The notes below the pieces were generated by a model, which saw only the letters and a program-made list of their open reading frames with translations, searched no databases and had not been told where the DNA came from. A stretch of DNA of 6,505 bases from DATDUW01 sp035290185 (GTDB taxonomy: Bacteria > Patescibacteriota > Patescibacteriia > UBA9934 > GWF2-40-263): positions 1 through 6,505 of the forward strand of contig DATDUW010000047.1 in assembly GCA_035290185.1 (NCBI GenBank). The letters run 5' to 3'. The translations under genes were made by a program, and so were the position numbers. Each line of letters starts with the position of its first letter. Position 1 is the stretch's first letter. Below are positions 1 through 6,372 of this stretch, one piece after another.

Positions 1-538
1 CGTGGATGGTGCCAAGGGCATTCTTTTTACGATTACCGGCGGAAAGGATTTAGGCATGCACGAAGTTGCCGAGGCCGCGAAGGTTGTTACCGGATCCGCG
101 GACGAGGATGCGAAGATTATTTTTGGCGCGGTTGTTGATGAAAATATCAAGGACGAAATCCGCATCACGGTCGTGGCCACAGGGTTCGATCACCATGACC
201 GCCGTCGTAGCGGTGCGGCCGTAGAAGTGCCGGTCCAGAATACCTGGAGTCCGACGTCATTCCTGCGGGGACGGGAAGACGAAGCGGCCAAGCGGTCAAA
301 GTCAACGGCCGGATTCGGAACCGGATTCACCTCGTCACCTCCCGTTTCGTCGCCTGTGCCACCTGTCTCTGCTCCGACTCCTCTCCGTTCTCGAACTTCC
401 GACGCGCCGTTGACTCAGTCGTCTTCCACACCCGTTTCCTCTTCACGCCCTTCTCCACTTTTGCATCCGTCTGCCCAAACAACGGAAGAGGAAGAAGAAC
501 TTGAGATCCCAGCCTTCATTCGGAAAAAGATGATGTAG
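1..538 (+). CDS. ftsZ: Cell division protein FtsZ, C-terminal part (5' end outside window)
   Basis: FtsZ is the tubulin-like GTPase that polymerises into the cytoplasmic Z-ring and recruits the division machinery. Only the last 178 codons are present; base 1 belongs to the preceding codon. The first ~60 residues match the end of the FtsZ C-terminal globular domain, including DGAKGILFTITGG, DLGMHEVAEAA, DAKIIFGAVVDENIKDEIR and TVVATGF. Residues ~62-163 form a long Ser/Thr/Pro-rich linker of the disordered type seen in FtsZ. The last 12 residues, ELEIPAFIRKKMM-like, are the conserved C-terminal peptide that normally binds FtsA, ZipA or other membrane tethers. The GTPase domain and T7 loop lie upstream of the window, probably about 250 or more residues. 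The GTG at base 2 is an internal Val codon, not a start. The gene ends with TAG at 536-538 and is followed by a repeat and a terminator, so it is probably last in its transcript. Confidence 0.96.
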   Translation, partial: VDGAKGILFTITGGKDLGMHEVAEAAKVVTGSADEDAKIIFGAVVDENIKDEIRITVVATGFDHHDRRRSGAAVEVPVQNTWSPTSFLRGREDEAAKRSKSTAGFGTGFTSSPPVSSPVPPVSAPTPLRSRTSDAPLTQSSSTPVSSSRPSPLLHPSAQTTEEEEELEIPAFIRKKMM

Positions 539-553
539 TTACGTTAAAGAATC

Positions 554-678
554 ATTGTCATCCTGAGGAGCTAGTTTTTCGTGCGACGAAGGATCTTTGT
601 AAGAACTCGGATGAGAAACGAAGAGATCCTTCAGTCGGCTGTTCAAAAAAGTAAAACAGCCTCCTTCAGGATGACAAT
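554..678. repeat. Palindromic interspersed-type repeat with terminal inverted repeats
   Basis: The left end, ATTGTCATCCTGAGGAG (554-570), is the reverse complement of the right end, CTCCTTCAGGATGACAAT (661-678), apart from one extra T. A perfect 9-bp inner pair lies inside: GAAGGATCT (588-596) with AGATCCTTC (624-632). A further hairpin is GGCTGTT (637-643) with AACAGCC (655-661). There is no plausible ORF inside. TGTCATCCTGAG...GAAGGATCT is a wording I know as a frequent intergenic repeat in many bacterial genomes, so this is probably one copy of a non-autonomous (MITE- or REP-like) family. Copy number cannot be judged from one window. No clear target-site duplication is visible at the ends. 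Confidence 0.72.
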
Positions 679-680
679 AC

Positions 681-717
681 AAAAAGGTCCGGATTCATCC
701 GGTCCTTTTTTGTTTTT
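681..717 (+). terminator. Rho-independent terminator after ftsZ
   Basis: AAAAAGGTCCGGAT (681-694) and ATCCGGTCCTTTTT (697-710) form a 14-position stem with a single T-T mismatch and a very short loop. A T-rich tract continues to 717. The stem with a following U-tract fits intrinsic termination of the ftsZ transcript. It ends only 2 bp before the next gene's extended -10 element. Confidence 0.82.
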
Positions 718-718
718 G

Positions 719-727
719 TGCTATACT
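719..727 (+). promoter_or_regulatory. Extended -10 promoter of the htrA-pyk operon
   Basis: TGCTATACT matches the extended -10 consensus TGnTATAAT with one change in the hexamer. No recognisable -35 lies at the usual distance, because that region is occupied by the ftsZ terminator stem; this is typical of extended -10 promoters. The -10 ends at 727 and the ATG is at 738, so a start site 6-8 nt downstream would give a leader of only about 2-4 nt. Confidence 0.68.
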
Positions 728-737
728 ATTCTCGCTT

Positions 738-1988
738 ATGTTGCCTTTTTTTGAGCCAGAAAAAAGAAAAATCCTTTGGATTTTTTCCATCGCCCTTGCC
801 GCGCTTGTCGGAGGATTTTCCGGGACGGTTACCTCGTTGGTCGTGCTTCGGTTTCCTGGGATTGTTGAAGGGTCAGGCCGTTCGGCCTTAGTAACAGAAG
901 ATCCAGAAAAAAGTGAGACGGAAGATTCAGCCACGATCCGTGCGGTGGAGAAAATTTCCCCAGCGGTCGTGAGTATCCTGATCAAGAAACCGGTTCCAGA
1001 GGAACCATTGTCTTCCGAAGGTCTGTTTGATTCTTTTTTCTTTTGGGATGGAGAAGGAAGTGTTCAAAAGGAAAATGAGGCGATGGTTCCGGAAGAAGCA
1101 TGGGTGGAGGTGGGCGGAGGAACCGGATTCTTCGTCGCGCAGGATGGGCTTTTGGTAACGAACAAACATGTGGTGAGCGATGGAGAAGCGATCTATTCCA
1201 TCGTGACCAATGACGGCAGGACGTTTCCCGTGGAGGTCGTTTCCCAAGATCCGCTTTTGGATATTGCAGTTTTGCGGGTCCCAGTTTCATCGGTTCCGAC
1301 AGAGGGGTTCCCAACCGTTCGGTTTGGAGATGCGGACCGCCTTCAGATTGGTCAAACCGTGATCGCGATCGGTAACACGCTTTCCGAATATCGCAATACA
1401 GTGACGCGCGGTATCATCTCCGGCATTAACCGCCGCGTTTCCGCTTTTGGTTGGGAGGAAGAATATGAGCTTATTGAAGGAGCTATTCAAACAGATGCTG
1501 CCATTAATCCAGGCAATTCCGGCGGTCCCCTTGCAACAATTTCTGGAGAAGTTATTGGGATGAACACGGCGATCAATCCAGATGGGGAGGGGATTGGGTT
1601 TGCTATTCCGATTAATGAAGTCGAGCAAGCGGTCGCATCCGTGCGGGAAACAGGCCGGATCGTGCGCCCTTGGCTGGGAGTACGATTCGTGATGCTTACG
1701 CCGGAAGAGGCAGAAGCAAAAGGGGTGTCATCAGCCGGTGCTCTTTTGGTGGAAGGATCGGAGGGCGAACCAGCCGTCGTATCCGAAAGTCCGGCGGAGA
1801 AAGCTGGCCTGCGGGAGGGGGATGTGATTTTGCGCGTGAATGGAAAAGAATTGGGAATTGACGCAACGCTTTCCCGTGTCATACGGTCTTCCCGCCCTGG
1901 CGAAAGGGTTGTCCTTGATGTCAGGCGTGGGGAAGATCTGTTTATTCTGCAGGCCGTTTTAGAGGAATTTACTTCAGAAGAGGAATAA
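738..1988 (+). CDS. Membrane-anchored HtrA/DegP-family serine protease with one PDZ domain
   Basis: This 416-residue protein is a trypsin-like S1C (HtrA/DegP/DegS) endopeptidase that would degrade misfolded or signalled proteins on the outer face of the cytoplasmic membrane. Residues 1-11 are charged and cytoplasmic. Residues ~12-37 form one hydrophobic segment (signal anchor), followed by an acidic linker. The protease domain covers ~65-305. The catalytic triad is visible: His144 in TNKHVV, Asp175 in DPLLDIAVL and Ser261 in NPGNSGGPL, with GGGTGFF at 127-132 before the His. A single PDZ domain (~310-410: RPWLGV, SPAEKAGLREGDVILRVNGK) would bind substrate C-termini. One anchor plus one PDZ is the DegS/HtrA layout; DegP has two PDZ domains. 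The ATG at 738 is chosen because the anchor begins just after it. It has no Shine-Dalgarno, fitting a leaderless mRNA. It is the first gene of the operon, and pyk follows after 26 bp. Confidence 0.95.
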   Translation: MLPFFEPEKRKILWIFSIALAALVGGFSGTVTSLVVLRFPGIVEGSGRSALVTEDPEKSETEDSATIRAVEKISPAVVSILIKKPVPEEPLSSEGLFDSFFFWDGEGSVQKENEAMVPEEAWVEVGGGTGFFVAQDGLLVTNKHVVSDGEAIYSIVTNDGRTFPVEVVSQDPLLDIAVLRVPVSSVPTEGFPTVRFGDADRLQIGQTVIAIGNTLSEYRNTVTRGIISGINRRVSAFGWEEEYELIEGAIQTDAAINPGNSGGPLATISGEVIGMNTAINPDGEGIGFAIPINEVEQAVASVRETGRIVRPWLGVRFVMLTPEEAEAKGVSSAGALLVEGSEGEPAVVSESPAEKAGLREGDVILRVNGKELGIDATLSRVIRSSRPGERVVLDVRRGEDLFILQAVLEEFTSEEE

Positions 1989-1994
1989 AAATTT

Positions 1995-2002
1995 AAAGGA
2001 AG
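1995..2002 (+). promoter_or_regulatory. Weak, distant Shine-Dalgarno-like site before pyk
   Basis: AAAGGAAG contains AGGA-type complementarity to the 16S rRNA 3' end but lies 12 nt before the ATG at 2015, farther than the usual 5-9 nt. It is the only purine-rich candidate upstream of a gene start in this operon. Translational coupling to the stop of the protease gene 26 bp upstream is an alternative. Confidence 0.35.
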
Positions 2003-2014
2003 CAGTTTAGGATT

Positions 2015-3433
2015 ATGCGAACGAAAAAGCGGACAAAAATCGTCTGTACCATTGGTCCATCCTGTCGGGAGGTTTCCGTTTTAACCGCCATGGTCCGAGC
2101 CGGCATGAATGTGGCCAGGTTCAATTTTTCCCATGGGACCTATCAAGATCATGCGCGGCTGTTTCGACATGTGCGGAGGGCCGCACGACAGGAAGGAGAA
2201 CCTGTAACGTTGTTGCAGGATCTGCAGGGGCCAAAAATTCGCGTGGGCGTTTTGCCGCCCGAGGGTGTTCCTTTCGTATCCGGGCACGAAATCGTCTTTG
2301 ATGCCAGGGCTCGTTCCTTTATTCCGGGGGACGTCCCGATCCTGCCGGTCACGTATAAAGGTCTCCACCGCGACGTGAAGGCCGGACAACGGATTCTTTT
2401 GGATGATGGTCTTCTGGAAGCCCATATTTTGGGCGTTTCCGGTTCGAGGGTCCGGATGCGGGTGGTGAGCGGCGGCGTCCTCCTTTCCCACAAAGGCATG
2501 AATTTTCCAGATTCTTTTCTCCGTCTTTCTTCTTTGACACCAAAAGATTTTCAGGATGCGCATTTTGGGCTCGAGCAGGGGGTCGATTGGATGGCACTTT
2601 CCTTTGTTACATCCGCGCGGGACGTCCGCCGGTTGCGTTCCTTTGTGCGTCGGACCGGAAAAAGGGGAACAGTCCTGCCGCGCATCCTTGTCAAGATTGA
2701 AAAACACGAGGCTATTGAACGGTTCGACGAAATTTTGGAAGCAGCGGATGGCATCATGGTCGCCCGCGGGGATCTGGGTGTAGAGATTCCAGCCGAGGAG
2801 GTCCCGATCCGTCAAAAGGAAATCATCCAGAGATGTCTTCAGGTTGGCAAGCCTGTCATTGTCGCGACCCAGATGCTCGATTCGATGACGCGTAACCCGC
2901 GGCCCACGCGTGCAGAAGTTTCAGACGTGGCCAATGCGGCTATTGACCACGCGGACGCGGTCATGCTTTCTGCGGAAACGGCTACAGGTGCTTATCCAGT
3001 CAAGGTTGTGGAAACCATGGCCCGCATTCTTGCGCGAACCGAAGCCTCTCCCTATGATGATCTTCCATCTTGTTTTTTTCAGGGAGGAGAAATTGATTCA
3101 ACACGGCATCAAGCTTTTCAGTCCCTGAGAGCACAACGACGATTGGATGGTGTGGTCTCTGCTTCCTGGTTTGCTGCGTGGAAGGAATCGTTAAATGTCT
3201 GTCGGTTTGAAATGCCCTTTTTTGTGGCGGCAGAAAATCCCAGCATTGTCCGACAGTTGAATGTGCGCTGGGGAGTTTGCCCTTTTTTTCTCAAACGGAC
3301 AGAGGCCGATGTTTTTGAAAAACGCGCGGTCGCGGAACTTAAGAAACTCGGTGTTGTTCGATCGGGTATGCGTCTGGCTATTGTAGACGATCGTATACTC
3401 GGCGTTGGTTTTGATTTTTTAAAAGTGAAATAA
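2015..3433 (+). CDS. pyk: Pyruvate kinase
   Basis: Cytoplasmic pyruvate kinase (EC 2.7.1.40) transfers phosphate from phosphoenolpyruvate to ADP, giving pyruvate and ATP. The protein has 472 residues, close to the usual bacterial length. It starts with TKIVCTIGPS. Substrate and metal residues are visible: Arg35, Asn37 and Ser39 in VARFNFSHG, Asp69 and Lys73 in LQDLQGPKIRVG, the catalytic Lys227 and metal ligand Glu229 in RILVKIEKHEA, Asp253 in ARGDLGVEIP, and Thr285 in ATQMLDSM. The B-domain lies at ~75-172 (YKGLHRDVKAGQRILLDDG). The C-terminal domain (~350-472) keeps ENPSIVRQLNVRWGV but lacks the usual Thr-x-Ser-Gly-x-Thr/Ser-Ala sugar-phosphate loop, and the final Gly/Pro-rich loop is reduced to DDRILGVGFD. 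Catalysis should be intact, while allosteric control is probably altered. It is the second gene of the operon. Confidence 0.97.
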   Translation: MRTKKRTKIVCTIGPSCREVSVLTAMVRAGMNVARFNFSHGTYQDHARLFRHVRRAARQEGEPVTLLQDLQGPKIRVGVLPPEGVPFVSGHEIVFDARARSFIPGDVPILPVTYKGLHRDVKAGQRILLDDGLLEAHILGVSGSRVRMRVVSGGVLLSHKGMNFPDSFLRLSSLTPKDFQDAHFGLEQGVDWMALSFVTSARDVRRLRSFVRRTGKRGTVLPRILVKIEKHEAIERFDEILEAADGIMVARGDLGVEIPAEEVPIRQKEIIQRCLQVGKPVIVATQMLDSMTRNPRPTRAEVSDVANAAIDHADAVMLSAETATGAYPVKVVETMARILARTEASPYDDLPSCFFQGGEIDSTRHQAFQSLRAQRRLDGVVSASWFAAWKESLNVCRFEMPFFVAAENPSIVRQLNVRWGVCPFFLKRTEADVFEKRAVAELKKLGVVRSGMRLAIVDDRILGVGFDFLKVK

Positions 3434-3443
3434 TTTTCATTCT

Positions 3444-3671
3444 ATGAATGCTCATACTGTTTCGAATGACGGGGTTCCCGTCGGAAATGAAAAGGTCGAA
3501 GAAGCCTTTCGCATCATGGAGGACTTTGAGCACGAAATGGCCGAGCTTCAGGAAAAGATGGAACAGAAAGAATCTGAAACGATTAAGGAAGCTCAAGACC
3601 ACGCTCTTTCCCGCGCCCGCGTTTCTATCCAAGGGATTTTTTCTCGTCTTTTTAAGCGTCCAAACGTATGA
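3444..3671 (+). CDS. Small charged helical protein of unknown function
   Basis: This 75-residue protein is not recognised. After a polar start, residues ~16-60 are rich in Glu, Lys, Gln, Met and Ala, with spacing suited to one long amphipathic helix or short coiled coil (KVEEAFRIMEDFEHEMAEL). The tail, VSIQGIFSRLFKRPNV, is basic and amphipathic and might contact a membrane or partner; this is inference. It has no signal peptide, membrane segment or cysteine. The ATG at 3444 lies 10 bp after the pyk stop and has no Shine-Dalgarno. A second ATG at 3448 is in another frame and was not preferred: the 3444 frame ends in TGA overlapping the next gene's ATG (ATGA, 3668-3671), the classic sign of translational coupling. 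It is probably made together with the large protein that follows and may act with it. Confidence 0.75.
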   Translation: MNAHTVSNDGVPVGNEKVEEAFRIMEDFEHEMAELQEKMEQKESETIKEAQDHALSRARVSIQGIFSRLFKRPNV

Positions 3672-6028
3672 CCCGCCCAACCTCCACCGATCGCGAACAA
3701 CGACCAGATCCGGATCAAAAAGTTCCTGTTTCTTCTGATGCTGCAAAAGGCAGAAGAGAACCGCACACGGCTCAAGAAGCCCGTTCGGAATTTAAAGATC
3801 TCCTAGAGGGTTCCATTCAGGGAAGAAAGGAACGGGATGAGGCTGAACGTCAAATGATAGAGAGATTGAAGAGAATGTCAGAGAAGTCTTTTTTACGTTT
3901 TCAAGACCGTGGAGAGCGATCAGGGGTTCGTTTGGATGGGGTGCTTGAACGATTGGGAGAGGAAAATCGTGGGAAGGCGCTGAAGCATTTTTCCGCGAAG
4001 ACGCTTGCCCTCATGGGAGAGGCGCGACGTCGACAAGAAGCAGCGTCTGATGCTCTTGAACAGCTTTTGATTCGTCCGGAATTCGGTTCTCGGTCCGTAC
4101 GAACGGAAAGGGATCAGGAAAAAATGAAGGGGGAACGGGAGGCGGGATTGAAAGCGGAAGAAAAATTTCAGGAAAAGAAAAAGGAAACCGCGGAAAGAGA
4201 GTCTCGCGCGCAACAAGAGCGGGAACTTTTGCCGCAGGCTGCCTTTTACCGTGAAACGCTTTTTGCTGCGGAACAAATGGCCAAGTCCGGCAACATGGGA
4301 GAAGTGGCAATAGCGCGCGACATGGCGGAGAAGGCCAAGACGAGCCTCCAAGAACTGCGGCAGTCTTACCAAGACACAACAGGAAAAGAATTGACAGACG
4401 CCGCCTTGAACGAAGCAATGAAAAAAGCGGGAGATCGATTGGGAGGAAGGGATCGGCTCGAGCGGTTTTCCGGCCAAGTCAGAATGTTGAATGAATACGC
4501 GAAGGCGGTTGAGAATGCCAACAGGTTGTTTTCTAAGATGAAAGCCAATGGGGGAAAAGCAAAAGATCAGGAGGGACACACGCAATGGATGGAGGCGCGT
4601 AAGAAGGTTCAAGAGATTTACGGGAAGCTGCCTCCGGAAGAGCAGAATTTTGCAAGCGGAAAGTGGAAAGGGGACGCTATCCCGCGGGAGGCCTTGCAGG
4701 AGGAGGTTCAGCGCATGTCTACTTCTTTTTTTGAGAATCTTCAAGAACATGCCAGGGCCATAAAAACAGACCAGTCTCTTTTTGTAGAGAAAAAGGAAGA
4801 GCCGATTGCGCCGTTACCAAAAGAGCAGAAAGAGAAACCTTCCGCGCCCACTGTTGGTGCGGCAACACCCATTGTCCCAGTGCAGCCAAAAGCGGTTTCC
4901 CCAAGCGGAAATTGGAGCGAGCAGACGTTTTCCGCACAGGCATCCGCACAGGCAGATGAAGACGATGAAGTTCTTTCGGATGTCGGAAGGCGAATGGATC
5001 GTGAGGAAGAGGAAGATGAGATCTCTCTTGGATTCGTGGGAAAAGCGGAGGAGCATCTTGAAAAAGATAAGAGCGCGGGTGAACTAAAGTCAGTAGAATC
5101 TTTTCTTCACGACCCTTCGACGCCTGAACCAGGACAACAAGAAGAAGCCGCTGACACGGATGATTCCCTTGAGATGGTGGAAGAAGATGCAGAGGTCATC
5201 ATCCCTGTCAAAAATGGTTTGAAAAAAGTTGGAGAAAAAATGGGAGTCGAAGAACCTGACATTTACAGATTGAAGGAACAGGAAGACGAAGATCAAGAGG
5301 TCGTTACGACGCGGTCAGAACAAGAACAGGTTACGGAATGGGAAAAGGCAAAACAGTATCTTAAGCGGGTGGGTGAATTCTTTGGGCTTTTGAAACGGAG
5401 TGAATCCGTTTCCCAAACGCCGTCATCCTTCGAACGGATGAATCAAGCCGAATCTTATTTGAGAGCAATACCAGCTATTCAAACAGAAGAGGAAAGGCAG
5501 GATCCATCGCTTATGGAAGCTGCGGCCTTTTTATTAGAAAATATTTCGGAACAAGAAATTCTGGGTGATTCTCATGGACTAGTCAGGCCTGGGAGCAATT
5601 TGTTTTTGGAAACAGGCACGCGGATTTTTCCGGACGCGAAACAGCTTTCTTCCTTTACCATTCAGGAATCCGTTACGTCGCTTAATCGGCTGTTAGAATC
5701 ATCAGAGGGACCAGAAAAAGAGGATCGTGGAGTTTTTCAAGAGATGACAAACGCGTTAGCTGAAGCCGGAAAAACACAGGATCAGACGAGAATTCTTTTG
5801 GAACTTCAGACCATCAGGAATTTTGCATCCGGATGGCTGAAAGATCGTTTTCCTTCTTCCGAAGAGTGGAAGAAAAATCCAGAGCTTGCGCGCGCGGTCC
5901 TCGAATTCGTCTATCGGGCAGAACAGTGGCGACAACAAATTTTGGCAGATCAAGAACGTGAACAGGGAGCAGTGTCCGAATCCCAAGAAACGGAAATCTC
6001 ACCAGAATCAGATCGACAAGCCGCCTAG
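3668..6028 (+). CDS. Large cysteine-free, Glu/Lys-rich predicted coiled-coil protein of unknown function
   Basis: This 786-residue protein is not recognised; I see no enzyme motif, Walker box, signal peptide or membrane segment, so it is probably cytoplasmic. Four zones are visible. Residues ~35-370 are strongly charged and probably helical or coiled coil, with runs such as RKERDEAERQMIERLKRM and a Lys/Glu stretch at ~146-187. Residues ~375-425 form a Pro/Ala/Ser linker with a duplicated SAQA unit. Residues ~428-550 are very acidic (EDDEVLSD, REEEEDE, Asp/Glu clusters) and likely disordered. Residues ~553-765 are again helical, with a more ordinary hydrophobic pattern (MEAAAFLLENI, ARAVLEFVYRAEQW) that suggests a small folded C-terminal domain. 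I found no Cys and seven Trp. It overlaps the upstream small gene by ATGA and has no Shine-Dalgarno. It is the last gene of the operon. A scaffolding or cytoskeleton-like role is possible but unproven. Confidence 0.85.
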   Translation: MTRPTSTDREQRPDPDQKVPVSSDAAKGRREPHTAQEARSEFKDLLEGSIQGRKERDEAERQMIERLKRMSEKSFLRFQDRGERSGVRLDGVLERLGEENRGKALKHFSAKTLALMGEARRRQEAASDALEQLLIRPEFGSRSVRTERDQEKMKGEREAGLKAEEKFQEKKKETAERESRAQQERELLPQAAFYRETLFAAEQMAKSGNMGEVAIARDMAEKAKTSLQELRQSYQDTTGKELTDAALNEAMKKAGDRLGGRDRLERFSGQVRMLNEYAKAVENANRLFSKMKANGGKAKDQEGHTQWMEARKKVQEIYGKLPPEEQNFASGKWKGDAIPREALQEEVQRMSTSFFENLQEHARAIKTDQSLFVEKKEEPIAPLPKEQKEKPSAPTVGAATPIVPVQPKAVSPSGNWSEQTFSAQASAQADEDDEVLSDVGRRMDREEEEDEISLGFVGKAEEHLEKDKSAGELKSVESFLHDPSTPEPGQQEEAADTDDSLEMVEEDAEVIIPVKNGLKKVGEKMGVEEPDIYRLKEQEDEDQEVVTTRSEQEQVTEWEKAKQYLKRVGEFFGLLKRSESVSQTPSSFERMNQAESYLRAIPAIQTEEERQDPSLMEAAAFLLENISEQEILGDSHGLVRPGSNLFLETGTRIFPDAKQLSSFTIQESVTSLNRLLESSEGPEKEDRGVFQEMTNALAEAGKTQDQTRILLELQTIRNFASGWLKDRFPSSEEWKKNPELARAVLEFVYRAEQWRQQILADQEREQGAVSESQETEISPESDRQAA
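4931..4954 (+). repeat. Perfect 12-bp tandem duplication, in frame
   Basis: TCCGCACAGGCA occurs twice with no gap (4931-4942 and 4943-4954). It is in frame and encodes Ser-Ala-Gln-Ala twice (residues 422-429) at the junction between the Pro-rich linker and the acidic region of the large unknown protein. The exact identity suggests a recent slippage duplication in a segment tolerant of length change. Confidence 0.9.
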
Positions 6029-6112
6029 TTTTCCACAGAGTCGTCTGACAAAAGAAAAAATTCGTGTTGTAATGAAGACATTCAAGTGTGGTTTACCACA
6101 TGACCTGGTGTT

Positions 6113-6147
6113 ACAAAAATCCCCCCTTTTAAAGGGGGGATTTTTGT
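6113..6147. terminator. 17-bp perfect hairpin, probable bidirectional terminator of the operon
   Basis: The arm at 6113-6129 (ACAAAAATCCCCCCTTT) is exactly complementary to 6131-6147 (AAAGGGGGGATTTTTGT) around one central T; a real loop would open a few A-T pairs. It lies 84 bp after the stop of the last operon gene. Because the A and T tracts are symmetric, it could end transcripts from both strands, which suits its place between convergent genes. The C6/G6 core also looks like a widespread intergenic repeat, so the terminator role may be secondary. Confidence 0.65.
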
Positions 6148-6158
6148 GTGTTTCCTTT

Positions 6159-6195
6159 CCTTATTTAAGGGGAGGATTAAGGAGGGGTCTTTTTT
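6159..6195. repeat. G-rich repeat segment with TTAAGG-type units
   Basis: The stretch carries TTTAAGGGGAGGA and then ATTAAGGAGGGGT, two similar units in tandem, followed by a T-run (6189-6195). Read on the minus strand it gives CTCCTTAATCCTCCCCTTAA, the style of C-rich intergenic repeats I know from many bacterial genomes, which often sit beside C6/G6 hairpins like the one at 6113-6147. The two may be halves of one composite element. Confidence 0.45.
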
Positions 6196-6203
6196 CGATC
6201 ATC

Positions 6204-6229
6204 TGCGCACGATCCGTGGATCACGCGCA
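6204..6229. repeat. Imperfect 26-bp palindrome
   Basis: TGCGC at 6204-6208 pairs with GCGCA at 6225-6229, and GATCC at 6211-6215 pairs with GGATC at 6218-6222, with two mismatched positions between the pairs. It might be a small protein-binding palindrome or part of the neighbouring repeat cluster. No gene start is close enough for it to be called an operator. Confidence 0.35.
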
Positions 6230-6240
6230 CGTGGTCGGGC

Positions 6241-6290
6241 CGGAGCAAGTTCGTAGGGATGGGTTTAAAACCCATCCGTGCGATGCTCCG
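6241..6290. repeat. Long interrupted palindromic repeat element
   Basis: The outer arms are CGGAGCA (6241-6247) and TGCTCCG (6284-6290). Short TCG/CGA pairs follow, then perfect 10-bp inner arms, GGATGGGTTT (6257-6266) and AAACCCATCC (6268-6277), around a single A. Flanking GGTCGG (6233-6238) and CCGACC (6288-6293) can extend or replace the outer pairing. The core GTAGGGATGGGTTTAAAACC resembles a known style of GGGTTT/AAACCC intergenic repeat. It has no coding potential and lacks a T-tract, so it reads as a REP-like or MITE-like element, not a terminator. Confidence 0.62.
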
Positions 6291-6311
6291 ACCGAAGTTG
6301 TTTGGCCTAAG

Positions 6312-6332
6312 TTCCGCGCCTGGCTCGCGGAA
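6312..6332. repeat. 7-bp perfect hairpin in the convergent intergenic region
   Basis: TTCCGCG (6312-6318) and CGCGGAA (6326-6332) pair around a 7-nt loop. Neither strand has a clean U-tract right after the stem, though the plus strand becomes T/G-rich. The role is unknown; it may belong to the repeat cluster. Confidence 0.4.
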
Positions 6333-6372
6333 ATGATGTTGTGTTTTGTTCCTCCCAATGCCAGGGGAAGGT

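Noticed and set aside
2081..2815. Long antisense frame inside pyk (244 codons)
   Set aside because: It lies wholly opposite a well-supported pyruvate kinase with intact motifs; the translation has no recognisable domain.
3411..3443. Possible internal promoter before the small gene (TTGATT and TAATTT)
   Set aside because: The spacing is only 14 bp and there is no TG extension. A -10 at 3431-3436 would be close to the ATG as in the first promoter, but the match is too weak to list.
3669..3671. Possible UGA recoding (Gracilibacteria-type code)
   Set aside because: The single TGA fits a normal stop in an ATGA overlap, and no conserved gene here needs UGA to be read as an amino acid.
3448..3738. 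Alternative 96-codon frame starting at the second ATG after pyk
   Set aside because: It shadows the 3444 frame and would overlap the large gene by about 70 bp. The 3444 frame has a coherent charged helix and the ATGA junction.
3920..4750. Long antisense frame inside the large unknown gene (276 codons)
   Set aside because: It is the complement of Glu/Lys-rich codons, giving Phe/Leu/Ser-rich nonsense, a usual by-product of such coding sequence.
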